Part shown: positions 9,821 through 17,749 of the stretch, piece after piece
Position numbering within the stretch: the stretch's first letter is position 1
Layout: each line of letters begins with the position of its first letter
NCBI RefSeq assembly: GCF_017875325.1
Contig: NZ_JAGGMN010000001.1
Location: forward strand, 2,066,140 to 2,130,139
Length of the DNA stretch: 64,000 nt
Direction: 5' to 3'
Origin: Methanofollis sp. W23
GTDB lineage: Archaea > Halobacteriota > Methanomicrobia > Methanomicrobiales > Methanofollaceae
Made by a program: the position numbers and the translations under genes
The notes under the pieces: generated by a model
What the model saw: the letters and a program-made list of their open reading frames with translations, nothing else
Told to the model about the DNA's origin: nothing
Databases searched by the model: none

Positions 9821-10384
9821 GCGGCGAAGGTCTCGGCCATCGTCGGGAAGTTCGTGGTGGTGCATCCGGAGCTGTTGAAGCCCGCGATGGTGTTGATGGT
9901 CGGCGTCGCGCCGCATGTGGATGAAGCTGCGGAGACAATCAACGCTCTCCGAAAGGCCCATGGCGACGACGTGATCGATCGGTTGCTGAGGGACGGGATC
10001 ACCGAGAATGAACTGAAGGTGGTCGTGAACAGCAACGGAAACCTGCTGAGAACACTGGCGGTCGTCAAGAGGGGAGATGGGACGGTCGTCTGGCTGGAGG
10101 AAGGAAATAATAAGTGGGGTTGGACTCATATCAAAAAGAAACATATCACCGGCGAAATTCGAGATGGTACCTTGTTCCCGAGTTCGATGACTGAAACAGA
10201 CGTGAAAAATCTCATATTTGAAACTCTTCGAAACCCGTGCGTGTCTGAAATCAGTATGAAGAACAGCAACCTCCTACACTACCATGATATGGTTCCGCCA
10301 AACGGCAAGTACATCAGGGTCGTAACGAACCCCGAGGGGATGATCATATCGGCATATATGGTGAATAAATTGCCATCGGTGTGA
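9614..10384 (+). CDS. silent toxin cassette 1: pre-toxin plus RNase-like C-terminus
   Basis: The open frame extends upstream to 9491 without any start codon, and recognisable homology begins at 9518 inside a Ca-repeat unit (WSADSDDDG). From the internal ATG 9614: pre-toxin domain with GAVFGEWG, GGWIASG, GDVRD and GLNLAAVIPGYGD (1-75), a linker, then a C-terminal domain with W168-G-W170-T-H172 and H177, and VVTNPEGMIISAYM. An H..H core followed by a late 'G.I.SAY' strand resembles the BECR (barnase/EndoU/colicin E5-D/RelE-like) RNase toxins (inference). There is no signal peptide and no promoter, so this looks like a donor cassette rather than an expressed toxin. It is followed by its own immunity gene. 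Confidence 0.65.
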   Translation: MEMGREFLLGAVFGEWGADEHDNIYYLGGWIASGVVVLGDVRDIAATISRGDLVGTGLNLAAVIPGYGDAAKVSAIVGKFVVVHPELLKPAMVLMVGVAPHVDEAAETINALRKAHGDDVIDRLLRDGITENELKVVVNSNGNLLRTLAVVKRGDGTVVWLEEGNNKWGWTHIKKKHITGEIRDGTLFPSSMTETDVKNLIFETLRNPCVSEISMKNSNLLHYHDMVPPNGKYIRVVTNPEGMIISAYMVNKLPSV

Positions 10385-10857
10385 TTGCCATGGAGACAGA
10401 GAAAATTAATTTTTGGATTAAAGACGGATATTTTCACCTTTCATATGGTGGAATATCCCTTACTCAAGCGAAAGACGGATACGATCAGATCATGGATTTC
10501 TGTGACTATTTGATAGTGATGATCCACGAGGAGTGCATTCCAAAACTCCTTCGAGGAGAGACCTGCAAAATCGATCTCCTTGACGATCCTCACACCCTGA
10601 TTTTTGTTTCCAAAGGGGACATGGTCACCATAATCTTTGAGACTGAGGTTACAGAGTGGTTTGAGCCCAGAAAAGAATTTACGGCCCCTCTGGAAGAATG
10701 GTTTCGAGCGGTGCAGGAGGTCACTTTAGACTTTATCCAACAAATGCAGGCAGATAAAGAAGAAACGTATGTTATGATTCCGGTATCAACACTCATCGAA
10801 GACTATCAGACTACCAAAAAACTACTCCAGAATGCAGGATATCTTATAGAAAGTTAG
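10381..10857 (+). CDS. putative immunity protein of cassette 1
   Basis: 158 residues. The GTG start at 10381 overlaps the cassette 1 stop (GTGTGA); ATG 10390 is the alternative. Cytoplasmic, no membrane segment, rich in beta-strand-like stretches (GYFHLSYGGISL, HTLIFVSKGDMVTIIFETEV), then a helical tail. No family recognised; the role is inferred from position and coupling. Confidence 0.55.
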   Translation: MIAMETEKINFWIKDGYFHLSYGGISLTQAKDGYDQIMDFCDYLIVMIHEECIPKLLRGETCKIDLLDDPHTLIFVSKGDMVTIIFETEVTEWFEPRKEFTAPLEEWFRAVQEVTLDFIQQMQADKEETYVMIPVSTLIEDYQTTKKLLQNAGYLIES

Positions 10858-11008
10858 ATCCAGAGAATAACAATTTTCATCCTTTTTTCGCACGTTATTA
10901 CGGTGTTCAGCTGAAAACTAAAATGCCGACGGCGACGGTCTTCTCGACGGGGTCGATCCCAATCCTACGGACCCTGAAGCAAAACCCGCAGATCCCTCCC
11001 TCGTCGAG

Positions 11009-11911
11009 ATGGGACGTGCGATCCTCCTTGGTGCGGTCTTCGGGGAGACCGGGCTTCCGGACGGATCTTTCCACTGTATGGTTGGCGACGAGATCGCCTC
11101 CTCCCCGTACTACATGGTCGGCTGGATCGGGTTCTCCTGTATCCCGGTAGCCGGCGGGATCGCCGATATCCGCGACGCCGTCCAGGCGATCATCAACGGC
11201 GATGCGGTCGGTGCGGCGATGAACGCCGCCGGGGCGCTCCCTGGGCCGGGTGACGGGGTGAAGGTCACCGGGGCGGTTGCGTGTTTCACCGGCAAGTATC
11301 CATGGAAGGCGAAGGAACTCGGCGTCCTCCTCTCGAAGGAGATTATGCCCCATCTCCCGGATTCGATTAAAATCGATGTCTGGAATGTGCTCTATGATGG
11401 GGCTGCAAGTCGGCTTATAAAGAAATATGATCTCAATGCCGATGATGTATCGAAACTGACCACGCGCGGCGTTGATCTCTCTGAAGTTACTGTTGCCGTA
11501 AAGGTGGGAGATGATGTGGTACCGGTTTTAGGTACTAATCTTGAACATGCGATCGGTCGCCATGTTGACGGTACAGAAAATGTTGGACGACCCGGGACTA
11601 CCATTTTCCCGACATCGGAGCCAGTGACATCATATGGTATCCCCTATCCGGGCAGTTCCTCCAAAACACCAGAACAAATTAAAGAAAAACTCATCCCGTG
11701 GATTGAAGATGCTTTGAAAGCTGATCTTACTGAGTGGCCAAAACAGAGGACGACTGTGAAAAGACATTTCAGTCAATCTGAAATAGATGAATATGGAATA
11801 TCGGAAGTTAAAGCAATAGTCTACGGAGATGTGGGTGTAGAAACAGTGTTCGCATCCAAGGGACCACAGGTCTTCAGATGGTATAAAGACTGTTGGAATC
11901 CAGCAGTGTAG
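11009..11911 (+). CDS. silent toxin cassette 2: pre-toxin plus H-x3-RH toxin domain
   Basis: The open frame begins at 10922, directly after a TAA, with the Ca-repeat peptide NADGDGLLDGVDPNP and no start codon; the first ATG is 11009. Pre-toxin features are GAVFGETG, GDEIASSPYYM, GWIGFS and ADIRD. The C-terminal domain carries H180-A-I-G-R184-H185 then GTTIFP, a spacing close to the H172/H177 pair of cassette 1, suggesting two diverged members of one RNase-like superfamily (inference). No secretion signal. It is followed by an immunity gene. Confidence 0.65.
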   Translation: MGRAILLGAVFGETGLPDGSFHCMVGDEIASSPYYMVGWIGFSCIPVAGGIADIRDAVQAIINGDAVGAAMNAAGALPGPGDGVKVTGAVACFTGKYPWKAKELGVLLSKEIMPHLPDSIKIDVWNVLYDGAASRLIKKYDLNADDVSKLTTRGVDLSEVTVAVKVGDDVVPVLGTNLEHAIGRHVDGTENVGRPGTTIFPTSEPVTSYGIPYPGSSSKTPEQIKEKLIPWIEDALKADLTEWPKQRTTVKRHFSQSEIDEYGISEVKAIVYGDVGVETVFASKGPQVFRWYKDCWNPAV

Positions 11912-11920
11912 GTGAGATTG

Positions 11921-12958
11921 ATGTTTAAGATCGTCTGGGATAAAGAAGAGGTAAAACAAGAAATAAGATCAAGAGAGGGAGGAAGAGAAAATTCTCTTGG
12001 TTTTTGGACGCCAGTTCAAGTTTTTGTAAACGGCTTAGATATAACCGGGCTTGAAGAAGTTCCAAAAGGGCATATTTCTCTTTTTGATGATATCTTCCTT
12101 AGTTTTTTTTATGTATTTTATTCTTTAGACCCAGATCACCTGCAAGAAAAAAAATTTCATATGATTTCCAACGTGAAAAACAATATTGATGGAGGAAGTT
12201 TTGATCTCTATGTATTCCTGAATAAAGAATCTGACATCGTATCTTTAAAATATCGTAATTTCGTACACCCTGAGTATCATATTGTGGAGATCCCTTTAAA
12301 GCAATTCGCAGAAGGAATACTTCAATCAGCAAGTGAAATGCTTGAGGAGGTATTACGCATCGCCCCTGAACTTGAGGACGATGAAAATTACGTCGTGTTA
12401 AAAGAAGACATGGACCTCATCCGAAACTGGTATCAAGAGCGGTATGAGAAGACTACAAACACTCTGAATACATCAATAGAGAGAAAACCACTCAGGGTAA
12501 AAGAAGGGCGTATCAGATGGATCGGTGTTGAGGGTGCTGACGACGAGGAGATGATCGAATGTGTGCAGAAGATCCTCGACATTACGTTTCCTGACGATTA
12601 TCTGAGTTATGTAAAAAAATATCCCCATGGTTTCCCCTATCCGTACAATATGATTGTAGACAAAGAGATCAGAGGGGGAAACAGTCAGTTTGTAAATTTT
12701 TTAAGTTTTAACCCGAAAGATTCTGTATCGTATATTTTAAATTCATATTATGCAATTAATCGGTCGTCAACAGGTTTTAATCGGATTGTTCCCTTTGCGC
12801 AGGCGCTTTATTATGATTTACTCTGTTTTGACTACAGAGAGAACTTTCCCCCACAAATTGTGTACCGGGAATATCATAAAAAAGGGGAAGAAAAGCCGCC
12901 TATAACTCTCTGCGAATCGTTCACAGAACTACTTGGCCTTATGAAAAGGTGTGAGTGA
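11921..12958 (+). CDS. two-domain immunity protein with C-terminal SUKH (SMI1/KNR4-like) domain
   Basis: ATG 11921 follows GGTGAG at good spacing; an upstream GTG at 11912 is possible. Residues 1 to about 180 form an unrecognised domain. The rest looks like a SUKH fold: a start IRWIGVEGADDEEMIECVQK, LDITFPDDYLSYVKKYP, a 'FL(S)FNP' strand, 'IVPFAQ...DLLCFDYR' and 'FTELL'. SUKH proteins are a known immunity superfamily of polymorphic toxins. AT-rich. The N-terminal domain may neutralise cassette 2, with the SUKH part a second specificity. Confidence 0.65.
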   Translation: MFKIVWDKEEVKQEIRSREGGRENSLGFWTPVQVFVNGLDITGLEEVPKGHISLFDDIFLSFFYVFYSLDPDHLQEKKFHMISNVKNNIDGGSFDLYVFLNKESDIVSLKYRNFVHPEYHIVEIPLKQFAEGILQSASEMLEEVLRIAPELEDDENYVVLKEDMDLIRNWYQERYEKTTNTLNTSIERKPLRVKEGRIRWIGVEGADDEEMIECVQKILDITFPDDYLSYVKKYPHGFPYPYNMIVDKEIRGGNSQFVNFLSFNPKDSVSYILNSYYAINRSSTGFNRIVPFAQALYYDLLCFDYRENFPPQIVYREYHKKGEEKPPITLCESFTELLGLMKRCE

Positions 12959-12979
12959 TCAGTCAGGAAAAGATGGACA

Positions 12980-13429
12980 ATGCTTGCTATGAAAAAAATA
13001 CACTGGGAAAATACCGAAAAGAAACGGGACGACTTTGACGAGTTGATACCCTGTATCGAGAAAGCATTTCTCCTGACCTTTCCAGAAGATTTTAAAACAT
13101 GTGCAATTGAAAATGGGGGAGGGAGTCCATCCCCGTGCCGTTTTAACGTGGAAAACAAGAAAGAAAAGAAATTTACAAAATTGCTGAGTCTCAACCCAAG
13201 GTCAAAGGACTTCTTCTGGAGACATTACGTAGCTGCAGGATGGCACCCACTAGGCTATAGGGGGGATCCCTATCCAATTGCCCAGGATGCGGAAGGCAAC
13301 TACATATGTCTGGACTATGAGGGATGTTACCCTCCAAAAATCGTGTATGTAACTGCCAAATGGGCGACAACGGGATGGAAAACAATTATTTCAGATTCTT
13401 TTTCAGCGTTTTTAAAGATGCTCTACTGA
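12980..13429 (+). CDS. SUKH-type immunity protein
   Basis: 149 residues with the SUKH pattern: IHWENTEKK start, LTFPEDFK, ENGGGSP, LLSLNPRSK, YPIAQDAEGNYICLDYEG, PPKIVYV and a C-terminal FSAFLKML helix. It parallels the C-terminal half of the preceding gene (ITFPDDYL, FLSFNPKDS, LLCFDYRENFPPQIVY), so the two look like duplicated and diverged modules. It has no toxin of its own directly upstream, as expected for an accumulated orphan immunity gene. Confidence 0.75.
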   Translation: MLAMKKIHWENTEKKRDDFDELIPCIEKAFLLTFPEDFKTCAIENGGGSPSPCRFNVENKKEKKFTKLLSLNPRSKDFFWRHYVAAGWHPLGYRGDPYPIAQDAEGNYICLDYEGCYPPKIVYVTAKWATTGWKTIISDSFSAFLKMLY

Positions 13430-13469
13430 AATCAAAGGGGGAAAAACTTCAACCCCCCCTCTTGCTCTT

Positions 13470-13913
13470 AACACCGACGGCGACGGTCTCTCCGATTCGA
13501 TTGAGTGGAACACCGTCGGCACCGATCTCTGGTCGGCCGACTCAGACGACGACGGCCACTCCGACTACGAAGAGCATTTCGATCCCGACTACGACCCCCT
13601 CGTCTACGAAGAGCGCTACGGCCCGATGGAGATGGGCCGCGAGTTTTTCCTCGGTGCGGTCTTCGGGGAGTGGGGCGCTGACGAGCACGACAATATCTTC
13701 TACCTGGGCGACTGGATCGCAAGTGGCGTCCTCGGCGACGTGCGGGACATCGCGGCGACGATCTCGCGGGGCGACCTCGTCGGCACCGGCCTGAACCTAG
13801 CCGCGCTGATCCCCGGCTACGGTGACATTTCCCCCGCGAAACTTTGCCACCTGAACCCCCAAAAAGAGGTAAGCGCGGGGCGGCATCCTCTCTTGGCAGA
13901 GATTTTGGTATGA
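13470..13913 (+). pseudogene. truncated toxin cassette 3 (pre-toxin only)
   Basis: The open frame has no start codon and begins with the Ca-repeat peptide NTDGDGLSDSIEW. It continues through WSADSDDDG and the pre-toxin domain (GAVFGEWG, GDVRD, GLNLAALIPGYGD), then turns at 13827 into about 28 unrelated residues before TGA at 13911-13913. No toxic tip and no immunity gene follow. It is the 3' end of the array. First in-frame ATG is 13626. Confidence 0.75.
13530..13826 (+). repeat. pre-toxin repeat, copy 2
   Basis: 297 bases, nearly identical to 9518-9820; the homology ends at the same codon (GYGD) in both copies. Confidence 0.85.
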
Positions 13914-13989
13914 TCTCCTCTGGTATTCCCTTTCTTCAGGCCGATCGAGTTGCGATCACCGATAAATCCCTGTGAGGAAAGGAGAGATC

Positions 13990-14250
13990 ATGACCACAGA
14001 CCATACACAGAACCGCATCTCGATGCAGATCACGCTCTCCCAGGAGGCGTATGAATTCGTACAGGAATCTGTCTCAGACGCGTCGCGATTAATCGAGTTC
14101 TTAATTCTCAGTGCGAAAAACGGACACTCCGCTCTTCAATACATAATTTCACAAAAAGAAGACAATGGGCCCGCTGAGATTCGAACTCAGGACCTCCGCC
14201 ATGTCAAGGCGACGTCATACCGGCTAGACCACGAGCCCTTTGATGCCTGA
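13990..14250 (+). CDS. small ORF reading through the antisense of tRNA-Val
   Basis: ATG 13990 follows a good GGAAAGGAGAG site. The first ~58 residues (MTTDHTQNRISMQITLSQEA onward) read like a small ribbon-helix-helix-like or helical protein. The last ~28 residues are the antisense translation of the tRNA-Val gene, so the frame has no stop of its own. Either the natural 3' end was lost by rearrangement next to the tRNA, or the ORF is not functional. Confidence 0.35.
   Translation: MTTDHTQNRISMQITLSQEAYEFVQESVSDASRLIEFLILSAKNGHSALQYIISQKEDNGPAEIRTQDLRHVKATSYRLDHEPFDA
14166..14238 (-). tRNA. tRNA-Val(GAC)
   Basis: 73 nt. Acceptor GGGCTCG pairs with CGGGCCC; D arm GTCTAGCCGGTATGAC; anticodon stem TCGCC/GGCGG around loop TTGACAT gives anticodon GAC; the T arm CTGAG-TTCGAAT-CTCAG is perfect. 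CCA is not encoded. No intron. Confidence 0.95.
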
Positions 14251-14363
14251 ACAATCAGACTCTCTATAGATTGCACCTCGTCTCATATAAACTTTGTTGG
14301 GAGACGGGCATTTGAAAGGAGAGAGTCGGGGGGACGGGATGCCCCCGCGCCATTCCCCCTCAC

Positions 14364-15947
14364 TCAGAGCGTTGCAAACTTCGCCGAGAAGATCCCGACC
14401 TTCGCCCTGATCTCTTCCATGACCGGCGCAGGGACATCGGCATCGACGTTCAGGACCATGATCGCCTCTTCGCCCGGCTTGACCCTGCCGACCTGCATGC
14501 CGGCGATGTTGATCCCGGCCTCGCCAAGGATGGTGGAGGCCCGGCCGATCACGCCCGGCTTGTCGAGGTGGCGTGAGATGATCACCGAGCCCTCAGGGAC
14601 CATGTCCATGGTATAGCCGCCGATGGAGACGATCCTGATCCGGTCCTTCGAGAAGACCGTGCCGCTGACCGTCTCTTCCATCGTGTCGGTCGTGACCTTG
14701 AGGGTGATGAGGTTCTTGAAGCCCGCGTCCGCCTTGGTGACCGTCTCGGCCACCTGGATCCCGCGCTCCTTGGCGACATACTCGGCATTGACAAAGTTCA
14801 CCGGCTCGCGGAGGATCGGGTCGAGCAGACCCTTGAGGATGCTCCTGGTGATGAACCGGTTGGTACGGTTCTCAGAGAGTTCCCCGCCATAGGTGATCTC
14901 GATCTTCTCGACCCTGCCGTCGACGAGCTGCCCGACGAGTTTGCCCATCTTCTCGCCCAGGAAGGCGAAGGGCGGGACCTGTTCCTGCCGGTCGGGCGGG
15001 ACCATCGGGACATTCACCGCGTACTTTGCCGGTTCGCCGTCAAAGACCGCGAGGCACTGCTTTGCCACCGAGGTCGCGACATTCTTCTGCGCCTCGACCG
15101 TGCTCGCCCCCAGGTGCGGGGTGACGATGACATTGTCGAGGGCGAGGAGCGGCGACTCGAAGGGCGGTTCGTTCTCGAAGACGTCCAGGGCGGCGCCGGC
15201 GATCTTGCCAGAGACCAGGCCGTCGTACATCGCCTGCTCGTCGATGATCCCGCCGCGGGCGCAGTTGATCAGCCTGACCCCGTCCTTCATGGTGGCGATC
15301 CGCTCGGCATTGATCAGGTGCGTGGTCTCAGGCGTCAGCGGCGTGTGCACGGTGATGAAGTCGGCGACCTTGACCAGGTCGTCGATCCCCATCAACTCGA
15401 CCCCGATCTGGGCGGCGTGCTCCTTGGTGACGAACGGGTCGAACCCGACGGTCTTCATCTCCATTGCCTGTGCACGCTTTGCGATCTCGCGGCCGATCCG
15501 GCCGAGCCCAACGATCCCGAGCGTCTTCTCGTTCAGTTCAACCCCCATGAACTTTGAACGCTTCCACTCCTTCTTCTTCAAGGACGCCGTCGCCTGCGGG
15601 ATGTTGCGTGAAAGAGAGAACATCATGGCGATGGTGTGCTCGGTCGCCGCAAGGGTGTTGCCTGACGGCGCGTTGGCCACCGGGATCCCCCGGCGGGTCG
15701 CGGCATCGAGATCGATATTGTCGACACCTGCCCCTGCCCTGCCGATGAACTTCAGCTTCTCTCCGGCATCGATCACTTCAGCGGTGACCTGGGTGCCGCT
15801 CCGGACAAGGATGGCGTCGTAGTCTTTGATCGCCTCGACCAGTTGCTCTTCGGTGAGATCAGTGCGGACATCGACGTCGCACGTCTCCCGCAATATCTCT
15901 ATACCTTCTTCAGCCAGCGCATCGCTGACAAGGACCTTGAATTGCAA
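14364..15947 (-). CDS. serA: D-3-phosphoglycerate dehydrogenase
   Basis: First step of phosphorylated serine synthesis: 3-phosphoglycerate + NAD to 3-phosphohydroxypyruvate. 527 residues of the long (ASB plus ACT) class: catalytic/NAD domain with GAGVDNIDLDAA, GLGRIGREIA, NCARGGI (Arg), the following Glu segment and TPHLGAST (His); then the intervening domain and a C-terminal ACT domain for serine feedback. Start chosen at TTG 15947 (reading LQFKVLVSDALAEEG), which matches the family N-terminus; the ORF also runs to ATG 15986, adding 13 unusual residues. Confidence 0.93.
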   Translation of the reverse strand: MQFKVLVSDALAEEGIEILRETCDVDVRTDLTEEQLVEAIKDYDAILVRSGTQVTAEVIDAGEKLKFIGRAGAGVDNIDLDAATRRGIPVANAPSGNTLAATEHTIAMMFSLSRNIPQATASLKKKEWKRSKFMGVELNEKTLGIVGLGRIGREIAKRAQAMEMKTVGFDPFVTKEHAAQIGVELMGIDDLVKVADFITVHTPLTPETTHLINAERIATMKDGVRLINCARGGIIDEQAMYDGLVSGKIAGAALDVFENEPPFESPLLALDNVIVTPHLGASTVEAQKNVATSVAKQCLAVFDGEPAKYAVNVPMVPPDRQEQVPPFAFLGEKMGKLVGQLVDGRVEKIEITYGGELSENRTNRFITRSILKGLLDPILREPVNFVNAEYVAKERGIQVAETVTKADAGFKNLITLKVTTDTMEETVSGTVFSKDRIRIVSIGGYTMDMVPEGSVIISRHLDKPGVIGRASTILGEAGINIAGMQVGRVKPGEEAIMVLNVDADVPAPVMEEIRAKVGIFSAKFATL

Positions 15948-16112
15948 TGTAAACCCCAGAATATATACTCCCCTACAGGTATTCATGCTTTTTTATCGTC
16001 CAGAACCACATGCCGTACTCCGGTGCCATCCCTGATCCCTGTGGGCCCCGACGGCGCCTTCTGCCACATGCCAGAGAGGGAAACTCTTTGATCTCTCTGG
16101 GCCCAGATCATC

Positions 16113-17483
16113 ATGATGAGCAGGGACGGGTGGATGGCGGCGACCGGCAAGGTGGTGAGCGTAGCGGGGGGTGCAGTCGACCTGCCGCGGGTGCGGGAAG
16201 GGACCAACACCTTTGTCATCCGCTCGCCAGACGGCGGGGCCCTCCAGTTCTCGATGCCCCTCCTCATCCCCGCCCCACTCCCCGCAGAGATCGATCGGCA
16301 CGGGGCGGACGGTGCGACCTGGGCCATCATCGAAGCGGTGAAGCGCAGGGTGCCTGACGAACCCCACCTCCGCCCTCTCGGGGGACTGGACACCCCGCGG
16401 CCGCGGCGGTACGCCGCGTGGACCGAACCGGTCACCATTCTTCATTCAGAATCGGCGATGGGCTCTGGGCTCTGGAAGGCAGACCATGAAAATGTCCTGG
16501 CAGAGGACGGGTTCCACTGCACGGTGAAGGGAGCGGTCCCGTACCCTGGAGGTCCTGAACCGCGGACCGTCAGGCACCTCGGCGAGGAGGTGGCCGCCCT
16601 GGCCGACGGGGTCCTGGCAACGGCCAGGCAGGTGCCAGGAAGCACACTCAAAGACGCCGCCCTCTGGTCCCTTGACCAGAAAGCCCTCAGGGCCCGCCTG
16701 CCCGCAATGGGGCTCGTCGCCTTTCTCGGCGACGGCACCATGCCGGCGCGGACTTACACGCCCTTCAGGCAGCACTACCGGATCGCCGGACCAAAAGACG
16801 GGGTGCATATCCCCTTCCAGTGCCCTGAAACCCTGGAGCCGGTGGAGGTCGAACTCCCGGCAAGTGGGCGGGTCGTCACCGGCCTTGGGATACGACGCAG
16901 AGAGGCGCTGGTCATCTCAGGCTCGAATGCCCAGGGGAAGACCACGCTCATCCAGGCGATCAGGGCCGGCGAGGACGATCATGCCCCTGGCGACGGGCGG
17001 GAACTTGCCGTCACCGTGAGGGGAGCAAGGACCGCGGAGGCAGGAGGACTCGACCTCCATGGCGCCGATGTAAGCCTCTTCTTCCACCGCCTCCCCCCCG
17101 GCATGACCGGGACCACGAAGGCCGCCTTCGGGCAGGGGAGCGGGTCGATGACGATGGCCATGCAGTTCGCGGCGGCGATACGGGAGGAGGCCCCGCTCAT
17201 CGTGGTGGACGAGGACAGGGCGGCGGCCAACCTCCTGGTCGCAAGTTGTCTTCAGGAGGAGGACGTCACCCCGCTTGCCAGGATCCTCGCGGGGGACCGG
17301 GAGGTGCTCGGCGATGCCACGCTCGTCATCGCCTCCTCCTCCCTCGACCCCCTCATCGCCCAGGCCGACCGGATCCTCGTGCTGCGGGGGCATCAGGCCG
17401 GGGCCGTCAGCAAGAGTGCGTTCAGGAGGGCGTACCTGGAGCATTTAGAGGGGTTGATGCGGCAGGTGGAAGGAGAGGGATAG
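16113..17483 (+). CDS. predicted ATPase of the ABC class
   Basis: 456 residues. Matches the ABC_ATPase (PF09818-like) family by layout: an N-terminal domain of about 240 residues, then SGSNAQGKTTL (Walker A), VSLFFHRLPPG, a signature-like GQGSGSMTM and APLIVVDEDRAAANLL (Walker B). Stand-alone and cytoplasmic; in vivo role not known. It diverges from serA with about 165 bases between them. Confidence 0.8.
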   Translation: MMSRDGWMAATGKVVSVAGGAVDLPRVREGTNTFVIRSPDGGALQFSMPLLIPAPLPAEIDRHGADGATWAIIEAVKRRVPDEPHLRPLGGLDTPRPRRYAAWTEPVTILHSESAMGSGLWKADHENVLAEDGFHCTVKGAVPYPGGPEPRTVRHLGEEVAALADGVLATARQVPGSTLKDAALWSLDQKALRARLPAMGLVAFLGDGTMPARTYTPFRQHYRIAGPKDGVHIPFQCPETLEPVEVELPASGRVVTGLGIRRREALVISGSNAQGKTTLIQAIRAGEDDHAPGDGRELAVTVRGARTAEAGGLDLHGADVSLFFHRLPPGMTGTTKAAFGQGSGSMTMAMQFAAAIREEAPLIVVDEDRAAANLLVASCLQEEDVTPLARILAGDREVLGDATLVIASSSLDPLIAQADRILVLRGHQAGAVSKSAFRRAYLEHLEGLMRQVEGEG

Positions 17484-17696
17484 CGGCGCGGGGCTGGCAT
17501 AGATGACATCTCACCGCAAAATCTAAATATATGGTTTCCATTGCGCATATCTCCTGATTCCATTTCCCCAGATACATTCTACTCAAGTTAATCGGAGATC
17601 AGGCCCCATTAGACGAAGAAAGTTAACTAAGTTAATTTACTTTACACTGTGAATCAGATAAAAACCTATATCGCCACACTAAAAAAACCTATTTTT

Positions 17697-17714
17697 AAAC
17701 CTAAAATCAGGTTT
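17697..17714. promoter_or_regulatory. inverted repeat, putative metalloregulator operator
   Basis: AAACCT-N6-AGGTTT, 36 bases before the ATG at 17750, in an AT-rich stretch with two further AACCTA half-sites (about 17663 and 17687) and GTTAA repeats (17590-17637). The shape resembles DtxR/IdeR-family operators. The RBS is GGAG at 17739-17742. Confidence 0.45.
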
Positions 17715-17749
17715 CACTCAATTAAATTTATTTAATCAGGAGAATAACA

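Noticed and set aside
13324-13794. 156-codon ORF across the end of the SUKH gene and cassette 3
   Set aside because: Wrong frame for both; the Ca-repeat/pre-toxin frame is the homologous one.
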